From Parerythrobacter lacustris (lineage in GTDB: Bacteria; Pseudomonadota; Alphaproteobacteria; Sphingomonadales; Sphingomonadaceae): a DNA stretch of 64,000 bases. Below are positions 38,928-47,341 of this stretch, piece by piece. A program made the position numbers and the translations under genes. The notes beneath the pieces were generated by a model. The model was not told where the DNA came from. It saw nothing but the letters and a program-made list of their open reading frames with translations, and did not search any database. How positions within the stretch are numbered: the stretch's first letter is position 1; each line of letters starts with the position of its first letter. The stretch is from contig NZ_JANKHH010000007.1 in assembly GCF_024626475.1 (NCBI RefSeq), forward strand, positions 186,001 through 250,000, read 5' to 3'.

Positions 38928-40618
38928 GGAGCGGCTCCATGCGCCAGACTGACGTCGAATGCCACCGTCATCCGTCGATCCCCAGCAAACGGGCGCGTGC
39001 CGTGGTAGAGCGTGCTCGGAAACAGCGCGAGATGCCCTTCCTCCGGCTCGATCGTCGCGATCGGTCCGAGATCGAGTCGCAGGTCGGGCGGAGGGCGCCC
39101 GAGCTCCAGCCAGCCCGCTTGCGGATCCTCCCCGCGCGCGCGCGGGAGCAGGCAGTAGAGCGCCGAGGAGATGACCCCCTGCGGATGGATATGCGCCGTG
39201 TGATGGTCGCCGCCCCCCGACAGGCGCACCGACCACGACCCGGAAATGTGCCACGGCTTGTCGCGATGGCGCAAAATCGGATGATCGGGGTCGACCGGCG
39301 GCATCTCGCGGCGATGCTGCTCCACCGTCGCCAAGATCGCATCGTGTAGCGCCGCCAGTTCGGGCTCGACCCGGTCGAACAGCAGCCCGCGTGTCTGGCT
39401 CCCACCGCGCAGCGACTGGCCGAGCGGCATGGGCGAATTGTCATGCAGGCGGTGCAGAAGCTCGATCGCCGGCGGGAGCACCTTTTCCGCATCGTGCAGC
39501 GGGCGCAGCCGGTGCATCCCGGGCTGATGGTGCAGCCATTCTGCGCGCTGATCGCCCGCAAGCCGCCAGACAATACCGCGCAGTGCCCAGGGAAAGATCG
39601 CATCCGGTCGGATGGCGATGGCCTTGTCCAGCAGGCTTGCGGCACGATCGTATTCACCCCGCCTGATCCGGTGGCGCGCTTCCTGCTGCCACCTATCTGG
39701 CGACTGGACCGCAAGCCGGGCGTAGATGTGATCTGCCCTGTCGTCGTCTCCCGACGCGCCGGAATGGATCGCCTCGAGCAGGGCAAATTGCTCGTCATCG
39801 GGGAAGCGCCTGCGCGCCTGTGCCACCACGTCAGCGGCTTCGGCATGAAAATCGAGACCGGCGAGGATGTTGGCCCAGGCAATCGGGATCGACCGGTCAT
39901 CCGTGACGCGTTCCATTGCCCGCTCATAATGCGACGCGAAGTTCGCTTCGCCCATGGCCAGACGCAATTGCGCCAGCAGCTTCAGGCCCTCGTCCCACTG
40001 CGGCATCGCCTCCACCAACTGCTCGGCAATGTTTCGGGCACCGGCGATATCCCCCATCACGTCGAGCGTCTGTGCGCGGGCAAGCCACAGGTCCGCATCG
40101 TTCCGATTGACCGACAAGGCATGGTCGACACGCGCCAGTGCATCGCTTTCGCCGCGTTCGATTGCCACTCTGGCGCGACCGTGCAAAGCCTTCGCGCGCT
40201 TGGGCTCGATGGCCAGCGCGCGATCGTACCATAGCGCAGCTGCCGCAGGGTTGTGCGCGCCGCGTTCGACTGTCCCGCGGGTCGAGCAATAGACGGCATT
40301 CGCGCGCCCCTGCGCTTCGACAGGCAGCAATACGGCGACGGCTTCCGTGTGTCGGCCGAGCCCGGACAAGGTAATGGCCAGATTCACGGCAAACTCGACC
40401 GATGTTGGTGCGAGGCTTGCCGCCGCTCGGAATTGTACCTCGGCTTGGGTCTTGTCTCCGAGCTTGAGCAATATGTTGCCCGCACTGTTGTGCAGCGCTG
40501 CATCCAGCGGGTGTTCGCTCGCGGCGGCGGCGAGGATCTGGCGAACTTTTTCGCCGCGCCCGGCCTGCAGCGCAGCCAGCGCGCGGTCGCGCCACTGGGC
40601 AGGCGACAGTCCGCTCAC
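38924..40618 (-). CDS. TPR protein with C-terminal 2OG-Fe(II) oxygenase domain
   Basis: A 564-residue protein. Tetratricopeptide-like repeats fill about residues 5-370 (ALHNSAGNILLKLGDKTQAE, AAALWYDRALAIEPKRAKAL). The C-terminal ~200 residues fit the putative 2OG-Fe(II) oxygenase family PF13759, with metal ligands His476-x-His478 (AHIHPQG) and a distal His/Arg in STLYHGTRPF...DRRMTVAFD. GTG 40618 overlaps the stop of the upstream oxygenase (GTGA) and removes a spurious N-terminal extension. A TPR arm suggests a protein or peptide partner. Confidence 0.85.
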   Translation of the reverse strand: MSGLSPAQWRDRALAALQAGRGEKVRQILAAAASEHPLDAALHNSAGNILLKLGDKTQAEVQFRAAASLAPTSVEFAVNLAITLSGLGRHTEAVAVLLPVEAQGRANAVYCSTRGTVERGAHNPAAAALWYDRALAIEPKRAKALHGRARVAIERGESDALARVDHALSVNRNDADLWLARAQTLDVMGDIAGARNIAEQLVEAMPQWDEGLKLLAQLRLAMGEANFASHYERAMERVTDDRSIPIAWANILAGLDFHAEAADVVAQARRRFPDDEQFALLEAIHSGASGDDDRADHIYARLAVQSPDRWQQEARHRIRRGEYDRAASLLDKAIAIRPDAIFPWALRGIVWRLAGDQRAEWLHHQPGMHRLRPLHDAEKVLPPAIELLHRLHDNSPMPLGQSLRGGSQTRGLLFDRVEPELAALHDAILATVEQHRREMPPVDPDHPILRHRDKPWHISGSWSVRLSGGGDHHTAHIHPQGVISSALYCLLPRARGEDPQAGWLELGRPPPDLRLDLGPIATIEPEEGHLALFPSTLYHGTRPFAGDRRMTVAFDVSLAHGAAP

Positions 40619-41358
40619 CGGTCGCGGAACCAGCCTGTAATCGCGAACCTGCCCACCGGCGCGAACGGCGGGACATAGAGCACCGCGTGATCCTGCGGCA
40701 CAGCGAACATATTCAGCGCGTTGAAACGGGGCCGGAAGCCCTCGACGATATCGCCATCCGCATCGTAGAAGACGAGATAGCCGCCCCAGTCGCGCTGCCA
40801 TTCGTCGGTCGTGAAATTGAGCACATAGGCGATCCGCCAGCCTTCGGCGACGTGGCTGTCGCTGTGGCTGGCAAGGAAGTGGTTCGGCCCGTAGAGCGTC
40901 GCCTGCCCGTCGGCCTTGACGAGTTCGGGCAGGCCTGTGATCTCGCGCACCAGATCCATGAAATCCGGCGCGTTGAGATGTTCGAGCAGCAGTTCGTGCG
41001 GTCCGCCCGGGTTCCAGCCTTCCTGCACCGCCTGCACCAGCGAGTACTGGCCATAGCGAAAGGCATAGTCGCCCCCACGCGCCGCATCGTCGGTTTGTCG
41101 GTAAAGCTGCTGGATTTTCTGTTGGCCCTCAGACGAACGGGTTTCCTGCGCCAGCACTTGCTGTGGCTCGATCCCGGGGCCGTCACCCGCCTTGAAAGCG
41201 AGCCCCCAGGGGGTGTGCTGCTGCAGGATCAGGCGGACTTCTTCCGCAGTCTCGCGGGTCAGCACATCGCGCACCTGAATGCGTCCATTGCAGGCAAAGC
41301 GGTCCGCCAGCGCGGCCCGGTCGAGCGCAGGATTGATTGCGAAGAGTGGCTTTTCCAT
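40615..41358 (-). CDS. 2OG-Fe(II) oxygenase
   Basis: A 247-residue, prolyl-4-hydroxylase-like dioxygenase. The iron triad is His165-x-Asp167 (ASHSDSH) and His224 (QDHAVLYVP); Arg237 binds 2-oxoglutarate (GRFAITGWFR). WRIAYVLNFTTDEW and GGYLVFYD are the usual barrel strands. ATG 41358 starts the family's N-terminus, though the ribosome-binding site is weak. It is the first gene of a three-gene coupled unit (oxygenase - TPR/oxygenase - methyltransferase), divergent from a thiolase. Confidence 0.88.
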   Translation of the reverse strand: MEKPLFAINPALDRAALADRFACNGRIQVRDVLTRETAEEVRLILQQHTPWGLAFKAGDGPGIEPQQVLAQETRSSEGQQKIQQLYRQTDDAARGGDYAFRYGQYSLVQAVQEGWNPGGPHELLLEHLNAPDFMDLVREITGLPELVKADGQATLYGPNHFLASHSDSHVAEGWRIAYVLNFTTDEWQRDWGGYLVFYDADGDIVEGFRPRFNALNMFAVPQDHAVLYVPPFAPVGRFAITGWFRDR

Positions 41359-41478
41359 TGCCCGGGCACGATAGGCATCCCGCCTTGACCCGCAAGAGGG
41401 AACGTCGGAACTCTCCCCCACGCCATCCCGCACGCCGGATCGCTTGATGCTTGACCACCCCGAGGGCGGCGCTTAACG

Positions 41479-41494
41479 CTTACGCAAACGGAAA
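41479..41494. promoter_or_regulatory. Possible MerR/LiuR-like operator before the thiolase
   Basis: CTTACGCAAACGGAAA resembles the TTTACGTTAACGTAAA pattern that I recall for LiuR, a MerR-family regulator of acyl-CoA degradation (13 of 16 positions). It lies 33 bases upstream of the thiolase ATG. The match is imperfect and rests on memory of the consensus. Confidence 0.2.
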
Positions 41495-41527
41495 CCGCGA
41501 TTTCCGAGTCCTGCAGGAGAGCCCCCG

Positions 41528-42700
41528 ATGCCCGAAGCCTATATCGTCGAAGCCGTACGCACCGCCGGAGGGCGTCGCGGGGGACGTCTCGCGGGGGTCC
41601 ATCCGGTCGATCTCGCCGCCCGGTCGCTCGACGCGATCATGGAGCGCAGCGGGCTCGAAGCAGGCGCGGTCGACGATGTCGTGATGGGCTGCGTGAGCCA
41701 GGGCGGCGAGCAGGCGATGCAGGTCGGACGCAACGCGGTGCTCGCAGCGAAGCGTCTCGGCGAGGGCGTTCCCGCGGTGACGATCGACCGGCAGTGCGGC
41801 TCCAGCCAGCAGGCGGTACAGTTCGCCGCGCAGGCGGTAATGAGCGGCACGCAGGATGTGGTGATCGCGGCCGGGGTCGAGAGCATGAGCCGCGTGCCGA
41901 TGGGCTCGACTGCGATGTTCCACATGAAGGAAGGGCTGGGGAACTACAAATCGCCCGGCCTCGAGGAGAAATACCCCGGCATCCAGTGGTCCCAGTTCAT
42001 GGGGGCCGAGATGATCGTGAAGAAGCACGGCTTCACCAAGGATGACCTCGACCGCTTTGCGCTCGCGAGCCACCATAAGGCGATTGAGGCCACGCAGGGC
42101 GGAGCGTTCGCGGCCGAAATCGTGCCGGTCGAGGTGGAAACGTCCGAAGGCAGCGCGATGCACACGGTGGACGAGGGCATCCGCTTCGATGCGACGCTGG
42201 AAAGCATCTCCTCGGTCAAGCTGCTCAGCCCGGAAGGCACGATCACCGCTGCAACCAGCAGCCAGATCTGCGACGGATCGAGCGCGGTGCTGGTGGTGTC
42301 GGAACGCGCGCTCAAGCAGTATGGCCTGACCCCGCTCGCGCGCATCCACAATTTGACTGTGACTGCCGGCGACCCGGTGATCATGCTCGAGGAACCGTTG
42401 TTCGCGACCGACCGCGCGCTGGAGCGTGCGGGCATGACAATCGGCGACATCGACCTGTATGAAGTCAACGAGGCCTTCGCACCTGTGCCGCTCGCCTGGC
42501 TCAAGCACACCGGAGCCGATCCGGAAAAGCTCAACGTCAACGGCGGCGCGATCGCGCTCGGCCACCCGCTGGGAGCATCGGGCACCAAGCTGATGGCGAC
42601 GCTGGTCCACGCCCTGCGTGCGCGCGGCAAGAAATACGGCCTGCAGACGATGTGCGAAGGCGGCGGTGTCGCCAACGTCACGATTATCGAGGCGCTCTAA
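41528..42700 (+). CDS. Acetyl-CoA acyltransferase (thiolase)
   Basis: A 390-residue thiolase. Nucleophile Cys90 is in DRQCGSSQQA, the His of GGAIALGHPLGASG and the second Cys of CEGGG near the C-terminus complete the active site, and NEAFAPVPLAWL supplies the conserved Asn-Glu. It may cleave 3-ketoacyl-CoA or condense acetyl-CoA. The following SDR, crotonase and MarR genes favour a degradative role. ATG 41528 follows GGAG. Confidence 0.95.
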   Translation: MPEAYIVEAVRTAGGRRGGRLAGVHPVDLAARSLDAIMERSGLEAGAVDDVVMGCVSQGGEQAMQVGRNAVLAAKRLGEGVPAVTIDRQCGSSQQAVQFAAQAVMSGTQDVVIAAGVESMSRVPMGSTAMFHMKEGLGNYKSPGLEEKYPGIQWSQFMGAEMIVKKHGFTKDDLDRFALASHHKAIEATQGGAFAAEIVPVEVETSEGSAMHTVDEGIRFDATLESISSVKLLSPEGTITAATSSQICDGSSAVLVVSERALKQYGLTPLARIHNLTVTAGDPVIMLEEPLFATDRALERAGMTIGDIDLYEVNEAFAPVPLAWLKHTGADPEKLNVNGGAIALGHPLGASGTKLMATLVHALRARGKKYGLQTMCEGGGVANVTIIEAL

Positions 42701-42863
42701 CCCGTCCTTCGAGACGGCTCGGACTATGTCCTCACCTCCTCAGGATGAGCGGAGGTAGGATTGGACACCCGCTCATCCCGAGGAACGAGGGTGCAAGCCC
42801 GAGCGTCTCGAAGCCCGTTCATCCTGAGGAGCGAGGGCGCATGCCCGAGTCCCGAAGGACAGT
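42701..42863. repeat. Complex dispersed repeat between thiolase and SDR genes
   Basis: Two direct copies of a 46-base unit (from 42768 and from 42814; CCCGCTCATCCCGAGGAAC and CCCGTTCATCCTGAGGAGC at their starts). An inverted partial copy (CTCAGGATGAGC at about 42739) lies upstream, and the flanks resemble CCTTCGAGAC / CCCGAAGGAC. The style is that of sphingomonad intergenic repeats. Confidence 0.75.
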
Positions 42864-42875
42864 TTGGAGAGAACA

Positions 42876-43661
42876 ATGGAAGTCAGCAGCAATACCCCGG
42901 CCGTCGTCACCGGTGGCGCATCGGGCCTTGGCGAAGCAACCGCCCGCGCGCTTGCCGCGAAGGGCGCGAAAGTCGCCATCTTCGACATGAACGAGGAAAA
43001 GGGCCAGGCGGTCGCCGCCGAGCTCGGCGGCATCTTCTGCAAGGTCAATGTGACCAGCGAGGAAGACGTCGATGCCGGTTTTGCCAAGGCGCGCGAAGCG
43101 CATGGGCAGGAACGCATCCTCGTCAACTGCGCCGGGATCGGCAACGCGATGAAAACCGCCAGCCGCAGCAAGGAAGACGGCAGCATCAAGCACTTCCCGC
43201 TGTCGGCGTTCGAATTCATCATCCAGGTCAACCTGATCGGCACCTTCCGCTGCATCGCCAAGTCGGCGGCGGGCATGCTGACGCTCGACCCGCTGAGCGA
43301 AGACGGTGATCGCGGCGCGATCGTCAATACCGCATCGGTGGCGGCGGAAGACGGACAGATGGGGCAGGCGGCCTATTCGGCGTCGAAGGGCGGCGTCGTC
43401 GGCATGACCCTTCCGATCGCGCGCGACCTGATGAGCGAAGGCATCCGCGTCAACACCATCCTGCCGGGCATCTTCAACACCCCGCTGATGAACGCCGCGC
43501 CGCCGCAGGTGAAGGAAGCGCTGGCCGCATCGGTGCCGTTCCCCAAGCGCCTCGGCTATCCCGAAGAATACGCCAGACTGGCGATGTGCATGATCGAGAC
43601 CGGCTATTTCAACGGCGAGGACGTGCGCCTCGACGGCGCGATCCGCATGGCGCCGCGCTGA
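42876..43661 (+). CDS. Short-chain dehydrogenase, 3-hydroxyacyl-CoA dehydrogenase-like
   Basis: A 261-residue classical SDR. Cofactor motif TGGASGLG at residues 12-19, NCAGIG near 84-89, catalytic Ser154 and Tyr167-x3-Lys171 (YSASK). The sequence is closest in style to the type-II 3-hydroxyacyl-CoA dehydrogenases (HSD17B10-like), which act in fatty-acid or branched-chain breakdown. ATG 42876 follows GGAGAGAACA. It is flanked on both sides by dispersed repeats. Confidence 0.9.
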   Translation: MEVSSNTPAVVTGGASGLGEATARALAAKGAKVAIFDMNEEKGQAVAAELGGIFCKVNVTSEEDVDAGFAKAREAHGQERILVNCAGIGNAMKTASRSKEDGSIKHFPLSAFEFIIQVNLIGTFRCIAKSAAGMLTLDPLSEDGDRGAIVNTASVAAEDGQMGQAAYSASKGGVVGMTLPIARDLMSEGIRVNTILPGIFNTPLMNAAPPQVKEALAASVPFPKRLGYPEEYARLAMCMIETGYFNGEDVRLDGAIRMAPR

Positions 43662-43670
43662 AGAATATCC

Positions 43671-43800
43671 TCCCCATCGACTTGCGATGGGGAGGGGGAC
43701 CGCCAAGCCGCAGGCTTGGTGGTGGAGGGGCTGGTTTCGCCTTGCGCCTCCGTCAGCGCTTCGCGCTGCGACCTCCCCATGACCAGTTCATGGGGAGGAA
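43671..43800. repeat. Dispersed repeat with two hairpins, twin of the valS insert
   Basis: Left hairpin at 43671-43695 (stem CCCCATCG / CGATGGGG) matches the valS element at 23 of 25 positions. A middle part contains GCCGCAGGCTTGG. The right hairpin is CCTCCCCATGA-ccagt-TCATGGGGAGG (43772-43798). It fills most of the gap between the SDR and crotonase genes. Confidence 0.85.
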
Positions 43801-43812
43801 AAGGAGAGAGAC

Positions 43813-44685
43813 ATGTCCGACTTCACCCAGATCAAGCTCGACATTGCCGATGGCATCGCCACCATAACGCTGCACCGGCCGGAGAAGATGAACGCCTTCA
43901 CTCGCACGATGATGCAGGAATTCATCGAGGCGCTGGACGTGACCGATGCCGACGACAGCGTCCGCGCGGTGATCGTGACCGGCCATGGCGACCGGGCCTT
44001 CTGCGCCGGGGCCGACCTGACGCCCGAAGGCGGAGGTCACGTATTCTCGGATCCCAACCCGGTCGAAGACCTTTCGGACCAGCGCGTACGCGACGGGGGC
44101 GGGCGGCTGACCCTGCGGTTGTTCAATTCGCAAAAGCCGCTGATCGGGGCATGCAACGGCGTTGCGGTGGGTGTCGGCGCGACCATGCAACTGCCGTTCG
44201 ACATCCGCCTGTGTTCGGACAACGCGCGTTTCGGCTTCGTATTCGCGCGGCGCGGGATTACGCCCGAGGCCGCGTCGAGCTGGTTCCTGCCCAAGCTGGT
44301 CGGGATGCAGAAAGCACTCGAATGGTGCATGACCGGGCGGATTTTCGATGCGCAGGAAGCGCTCGACGCTGGCCTTGTGCGCTCGGTCCATCCGCAGGCC
44401 GAACTGATGGACGCGGCTATCGGCATTGCCCGCGAGATCGCCGACAACACCTCGGCAGTATCGGTCGCGATGACCCGTGCAATGCTGTGGCGGATCGGGG
44501 CAGGGGGGCACCCGATGGATGCGCACCGGATCGACAGCCGTGCGATCTATCGCCTCAGCCGGAGCAACGACGCGAAAGAGGGCGTGGCAAGCTTCCTCGA
44601 AAAGCGCGCCCCAGCCTATCCCGACACGGTCTCCGCCGATATGCCCGATTTCTATCCCTGGTGGGACGAGCCGGGATACGAATAG
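43813..44685 (+). CDS. Enoyl-CoA hydratase/isomerase (crotonase family)
   Basis: A 290-residue crotonase-fold protein. It has LHRPEKMNAFTRTMMQEF, the first oxyanion-hole segment AFCAGADLTP and the second block ACNGVAVGVGATMQLPFDIR, then FVFARRGITPEAASSWFLP. The catalytic acids typical of hydratases are not both obvious, so isomerase or hydratase remains open. ATG 43813 follows AGGAGAG. It acts with the thiolase and SDR genes. Confidence 0.9.
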   Translation: MSDFTQIKLDIADGIATITLHRPEKMNAFTRTMMQEFIEALDVTDADDSVRAVIVTGHGDRAFCAGADLTPEGGGHVFSDPNPVEDLSDQRVRDGGGRLTLRLFNSQKPLIGACNGVAVGVGATMQLPFDIRLCSDNARFGFVFARRGITPEAASSWFLPKLVGMQKALEWCMTGRIFDAQEALDAGLVRSVHPQAELMDAAIGIAREIADNTSAVSVAMTRAMLWRIGAGGHPMDAHRIDSRAIYRLSRSNDAKEGVASFLEKRAPAYPDTVSADMPDFYPWWDEPGYE

Positions 44686-44726
44686 TTTGCGCGGCAAAAG
44701 TCGCCGGATGAGCGCTTGCCATCGAA

Positions 44727-44748
44727 ACCGGTTTCCTTAGTAACCGGT
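44727..44748. promoter_or_regulatory. Inverted repeat overlapping the marR leader, probable operator
   Basis: Perfect 7-bp inverted repeat ACCGGTT-N8-AACCGGT, ending three bases before the ATG of the MarR gene. MarR proteins often repress themselves through such dyads. Confidence 0.55.
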
Positions 44749-44751
44749 GCG

Positions 44752-45216
44752 ATGAGCAACGCCGACGCCTCCGATTTCGATCTTGCGACCTTCCTGCCGT
44801 ACCAGCTATCGGTCGCGTCGAATGCGGTGAGCAACCGGATCGCGCAGGTCTATCACCGTGAGTTCGGGCTCAAGGTTACCGAGTGGCGGGTCATGGCCAT
44901 GCTGGGGGATGCTGGCGCGCTGACCCAGCGCGAACTGGCGGAACGCACGGTGATGGATAAGGTGGCAGTCAACCGCGCGTGCAAGGTGCTGGAGGATCGC
45001 GATCTGGCCCGGCGCAGGCCCAATCCCAGTGACGGACGTTCGCACATGCTCGAGCTAAGCGAAGCGGGCGTGGCAATGCACGGCAAGATCGTACCGCGCG
45101 CGCGCGCGATCGAAGCGAGCCTGCTGGAAGCGCTGGGTGTCGAGCGCGAAGATGCGTTTCGCGACATCCTCGGGCGAATTCGCGAGCAGGCGACGCAATT
45201 CGGCCCCGAAGCCTGA
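44752..45216 (+). CDS. MarR-family transcriptional regulator
   Basis: A 154-residue winged-helix regulator. The DNA-binding core is EWRVMAMLGDAGALTQRELA, VMDKVAVNRACKVLEDRDL and the wing RRPNPSDGRSHML. It probably senses an acyl-CoA or related ligand and regulates the adjacent degradation genes and itself. ATG 44752 was chosen over TTG 44716; there is no Shine-Dalgarno sequence because the operator-like dyad occupies the leader, so initiation may be leaderless. Confidence 0.9.
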   Translation: MSNADASDFDLATFLPYQLSVASNAVSNRIAQVYHREFGLKVTEWRVMAMLGDAGALTQRELAERTVMDKVAVNRACKVLEDRDLARRRPNPSDGRSHMLELSEAGVAMHGKIVPRARAIEASLLEALGVEREDAFRDILGRIREQATQFGPEA

Positions 45217-45235
45217 TCGAGGCTCCGGGGCCGAA
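45199..45235. terminator. Hairpin over the marR stop codon
   Basis: A 15-bp stem with one mismatch (45199-45213 with 45221-45235) whose loop holds the marR TGA. It lies between convergent genes and could end transcription from either side; there is no T-run. Confidence 0.5.
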
Positions 45236-45265
45236 CCACTGCCCTTTGGGGTCGGGTAATTTTGG

Positions 45266-46270
45266 CTAGCGCCCCGGCTTCGCCGCAAACGCATCGCTGA
45301 TCGAACAGGCCGCCGGGCCGAGAATGACGATGAACAGCACCGGCAGGATGAACAGGATCAGCGGCACCGTCATGATCGCAGGGAGGCGCGCGGCCTTTTC
45401 TTCGGCGCGCATCATGCGCTCGTTGCGGAATTCGGCCGACAGCACGCGCAGCGCCGATGCGAGCGGCGTACCGTAGCGTTCGGTCTGCACCATGGTGGTG
45501 ACCACCCCGCGCACCGATTCCAGGTCGACACGATAGGCAAGGTTGTCGAATGCCATCTTGCGTTCGCTGAGGAAGGACAGTTCGATTGCGGTCAGCGCAA
45601 ACTCGTCGCCCAGTTCGGGATAGGCCCGGCCCAGTTCCTTGGCCACGCGGTTGAACGCGGCATCGACGGTCAGGCCGGCTTCGGCACAGATGACCAGCAG
45701 GTCGAGCGCGTCGGGCAGACCCTTGCGGATTTCGGTCGTGCGCTTGCCTGCCTTGTTCTTGAGGAACAGTTCGGGACCCTTGTAGCCGATGAATACGGCG
45801 AAGCCGAGCGCGGCGACACGCTTCATCTGCCAGTCGGGATAGATTTCGACCACATAGAACATGATGAAGGCACCGATCCCCAGCACGATCGGCAGTACCA
45901 TGCGGGCCGCGATGACCATCACCGCGAGTTCCTTGTTGCGGTACCCGGCGTGCGCCAGCTTTTGCTGGATGACCTCGACCTGGCTCTGCTGGAGGACCTT
46001 CATGCCCTTCAGCGTGTCCTTCATCTTCTCCGTGCCTTCGGTCTTGCGAACGAGGCTGGTGCGCTTGCGGCCTTGCGACTTGACGATGCCCGCCTTGAGC
46101 TCGTCGCGCCGTTCGTTGAGCGCCTTGACCCGCTTGGCCATCGGGTCCTTGACCGTGATGGCGGCATAGATTGCCAGCATCACCGCCAGGGCAGCTACGC
46201 CTGCGAGGATCGTGCCGACGAAGATGACATCGAAACCGAGGAGCGTTGGTCCGGAACCTTGACTGATCAT
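45266..46270 (-). CDS. tadC: Tad pilus inner-membrane protein TadC
   Basis: A 334-residue T2SSF-domain platform protein. It has a transmembrane helix near residues 17-37, a pair around 118-160 and the C-terminal one at ~300-325. The T2SSF block is LPDALDLLVICAEAGLTVDA, with LSFLSERKMAF and TERYGTPLASALRVLS. ATG 46270 gives a standard N-terminus. It follows tadB by 16 bases and is the last gene of the Tad locus. Confidence 0.94.
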   Translation of the reverse strand: MISQGSGPTLLGFDVIFVGTILAGVAALAVMLAIYAAITVKDPMAKRVKALNERRDELKAGIVKSQGRKRTSLVRKTEGTEKMKDTLKGMKVLQQSQVEVIQQKLAHAGYRNKELAVMVIAARMVLPIVLGIGAFIMFYVVEIYPDWQMKRVAALGFAVFIGYKGPELFLKNKAGKRTTEIRKGLPDALDLLVICAEAGLTVDAAFNRVAKELGRAYPELGDEFALTAIELSFLSERKMAFDNLAYRVDLESVRGVVTTMVQTERYGTPLASALRVLSAEFRNERMMRAEEKAARLPAIMTVPLILFILPVLFIVILGPAACSISDAFAAKPGR

Positions 46271-46286
46271 GTTCTGTGTCCCCGAC

Positions 46287-47258
46287 TCAGATTTCGAAGC
46301 TGACCATCTTGGCCATGATGAAGGCGCCGATGCCCATCCAGACCATGCCGCCAAGGCCGGTCGCGATAAGGCGATCGTCTTCGAAGAAGCCGCCGACGTA
46401 ACCCGGGTTGATCCACCAGATCATCCCGAAAACGATGAAGGGCAGCGCGCCGACGATATAGGCCGAGGCTTTGGATTCCGAGCTCATCGCGCGGATCTTG
46501 AGCTTCATCTGCGCGCGTTTGCGCAGCACGTCGGCGAGGTTCGACAGTGTCTCTGCGAGGTTGCCGCCCGTTTCGCGCTGGATCGCGAGGGTGATGCAGA
46601 AGAAATTGAATTCCGGGATTCCGAGGCGGTCTGCGGTTTCCTGGAGAGATTCCTCCATCGAGCGGCCGATCTTGATCCGCTCGACGACGCCCTTGAACTC
46701 GAGCCCGACCGGGCCGGGCACTTCCTGCGCCACTACGGCGAGCGTTTCGGTCACCGGCAGGCCCGAACGCAGACCGCGGACCAGCAGTTCGATCGCATCC
46801 GGGAACTTGGCATTGAAATCGTTGGTGCGCTTCTTGATGAAGCGGTTGACCACCAGGTGGGGCAAGCCGCCACCGATCACCGCCCCGATGCCAAGCGAAA
46901 GCGGCAAGGCTCCCGATCGAAGGTAGACGATCAGCGCGATACCAATTGTCAGGCCAAGCGAGGCGTAGATGTACTGGGTGATCGTCCAGCCCTTGCCGGT
47001 ACGATCAAGACGTCCGGCCAGGGCTTCGGAGCGCGAACCCGCGCCGGCCATCTTGAAGGTCTTCGGTTTGCGCGCGGCGATCGCTTTCTTGAGTTGCGAT
47101 TCGACTTTGGTGTCGGTGCTTTGCGAATGGCGATAACGGACCGACTGGAGCCGGCGCTGGCTCTCTTTCGCGGCCGAAGGGCCGGACAGCGCGGTGTAAC
47201 CGATGACCATGAAAGCCATCAGTCCGCCACCAAACAGCAGGAGCTGTAGGATGCTCAT
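46287..47258 (-). CDS. tadB: Tad pilus inner-membrane protein TadB
   Basis: A 323-residue T2SSF-domain protein that with TadC forms the pilus assembly platform. Visible features: N-terminal helix (3-25), two central helices (~90-130), the block FPDAIELLVRGLRSGLPVTE, IPEFNFFCITLAIQRETGGN and C-terminal helices. It lies 83 bp downstream of cpaE, where the cpaF ATPase gene would normally be found. Confidence 0.94.
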   Translation of the reverse strand: MSILQLLLFGGGLMAFMVIGYTALSGPSAAKESQRRLQSVRYRHSQSTDTKVESQLKKAIAARKPKTFKMAGAGSRSEALAGRLDRTGKGWTITQYIYASLGLTIGIALIVYLRSGALPLSLGIGAVIGGGLPHLVVNRFIKKRTNDFNAKFPDAIELLVRGLRSGLPVTETLAVVAQEVPGPVGLEFKGVVERIKIGRSMEESLQETADRLGIPEFNFFCITLAIQRETGGNLAETLSNLADVLRKRAQMKLKIRAMSSESKASAYIVGALPFIVFGMIWWINPGYVGGFFEDDRLIATGLGGMVWMGIGAFIMAKMVSFEI

Positions 47259-47341
47259 GCGCTCGACCTGCCTTTCCTTACTCGTTCAATTCTTGATCCT
47301 GCCGGCGCTCTCCGATTGACGGAAATGCACCGGCACCCGGG

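Noticed and set aside
47259-47341. Remnant of cpaF between cpaE and tadB
   Set aside because: Translation of the 83-base gap in all frames gave nothing convincingly like an ATPase C-terminus.
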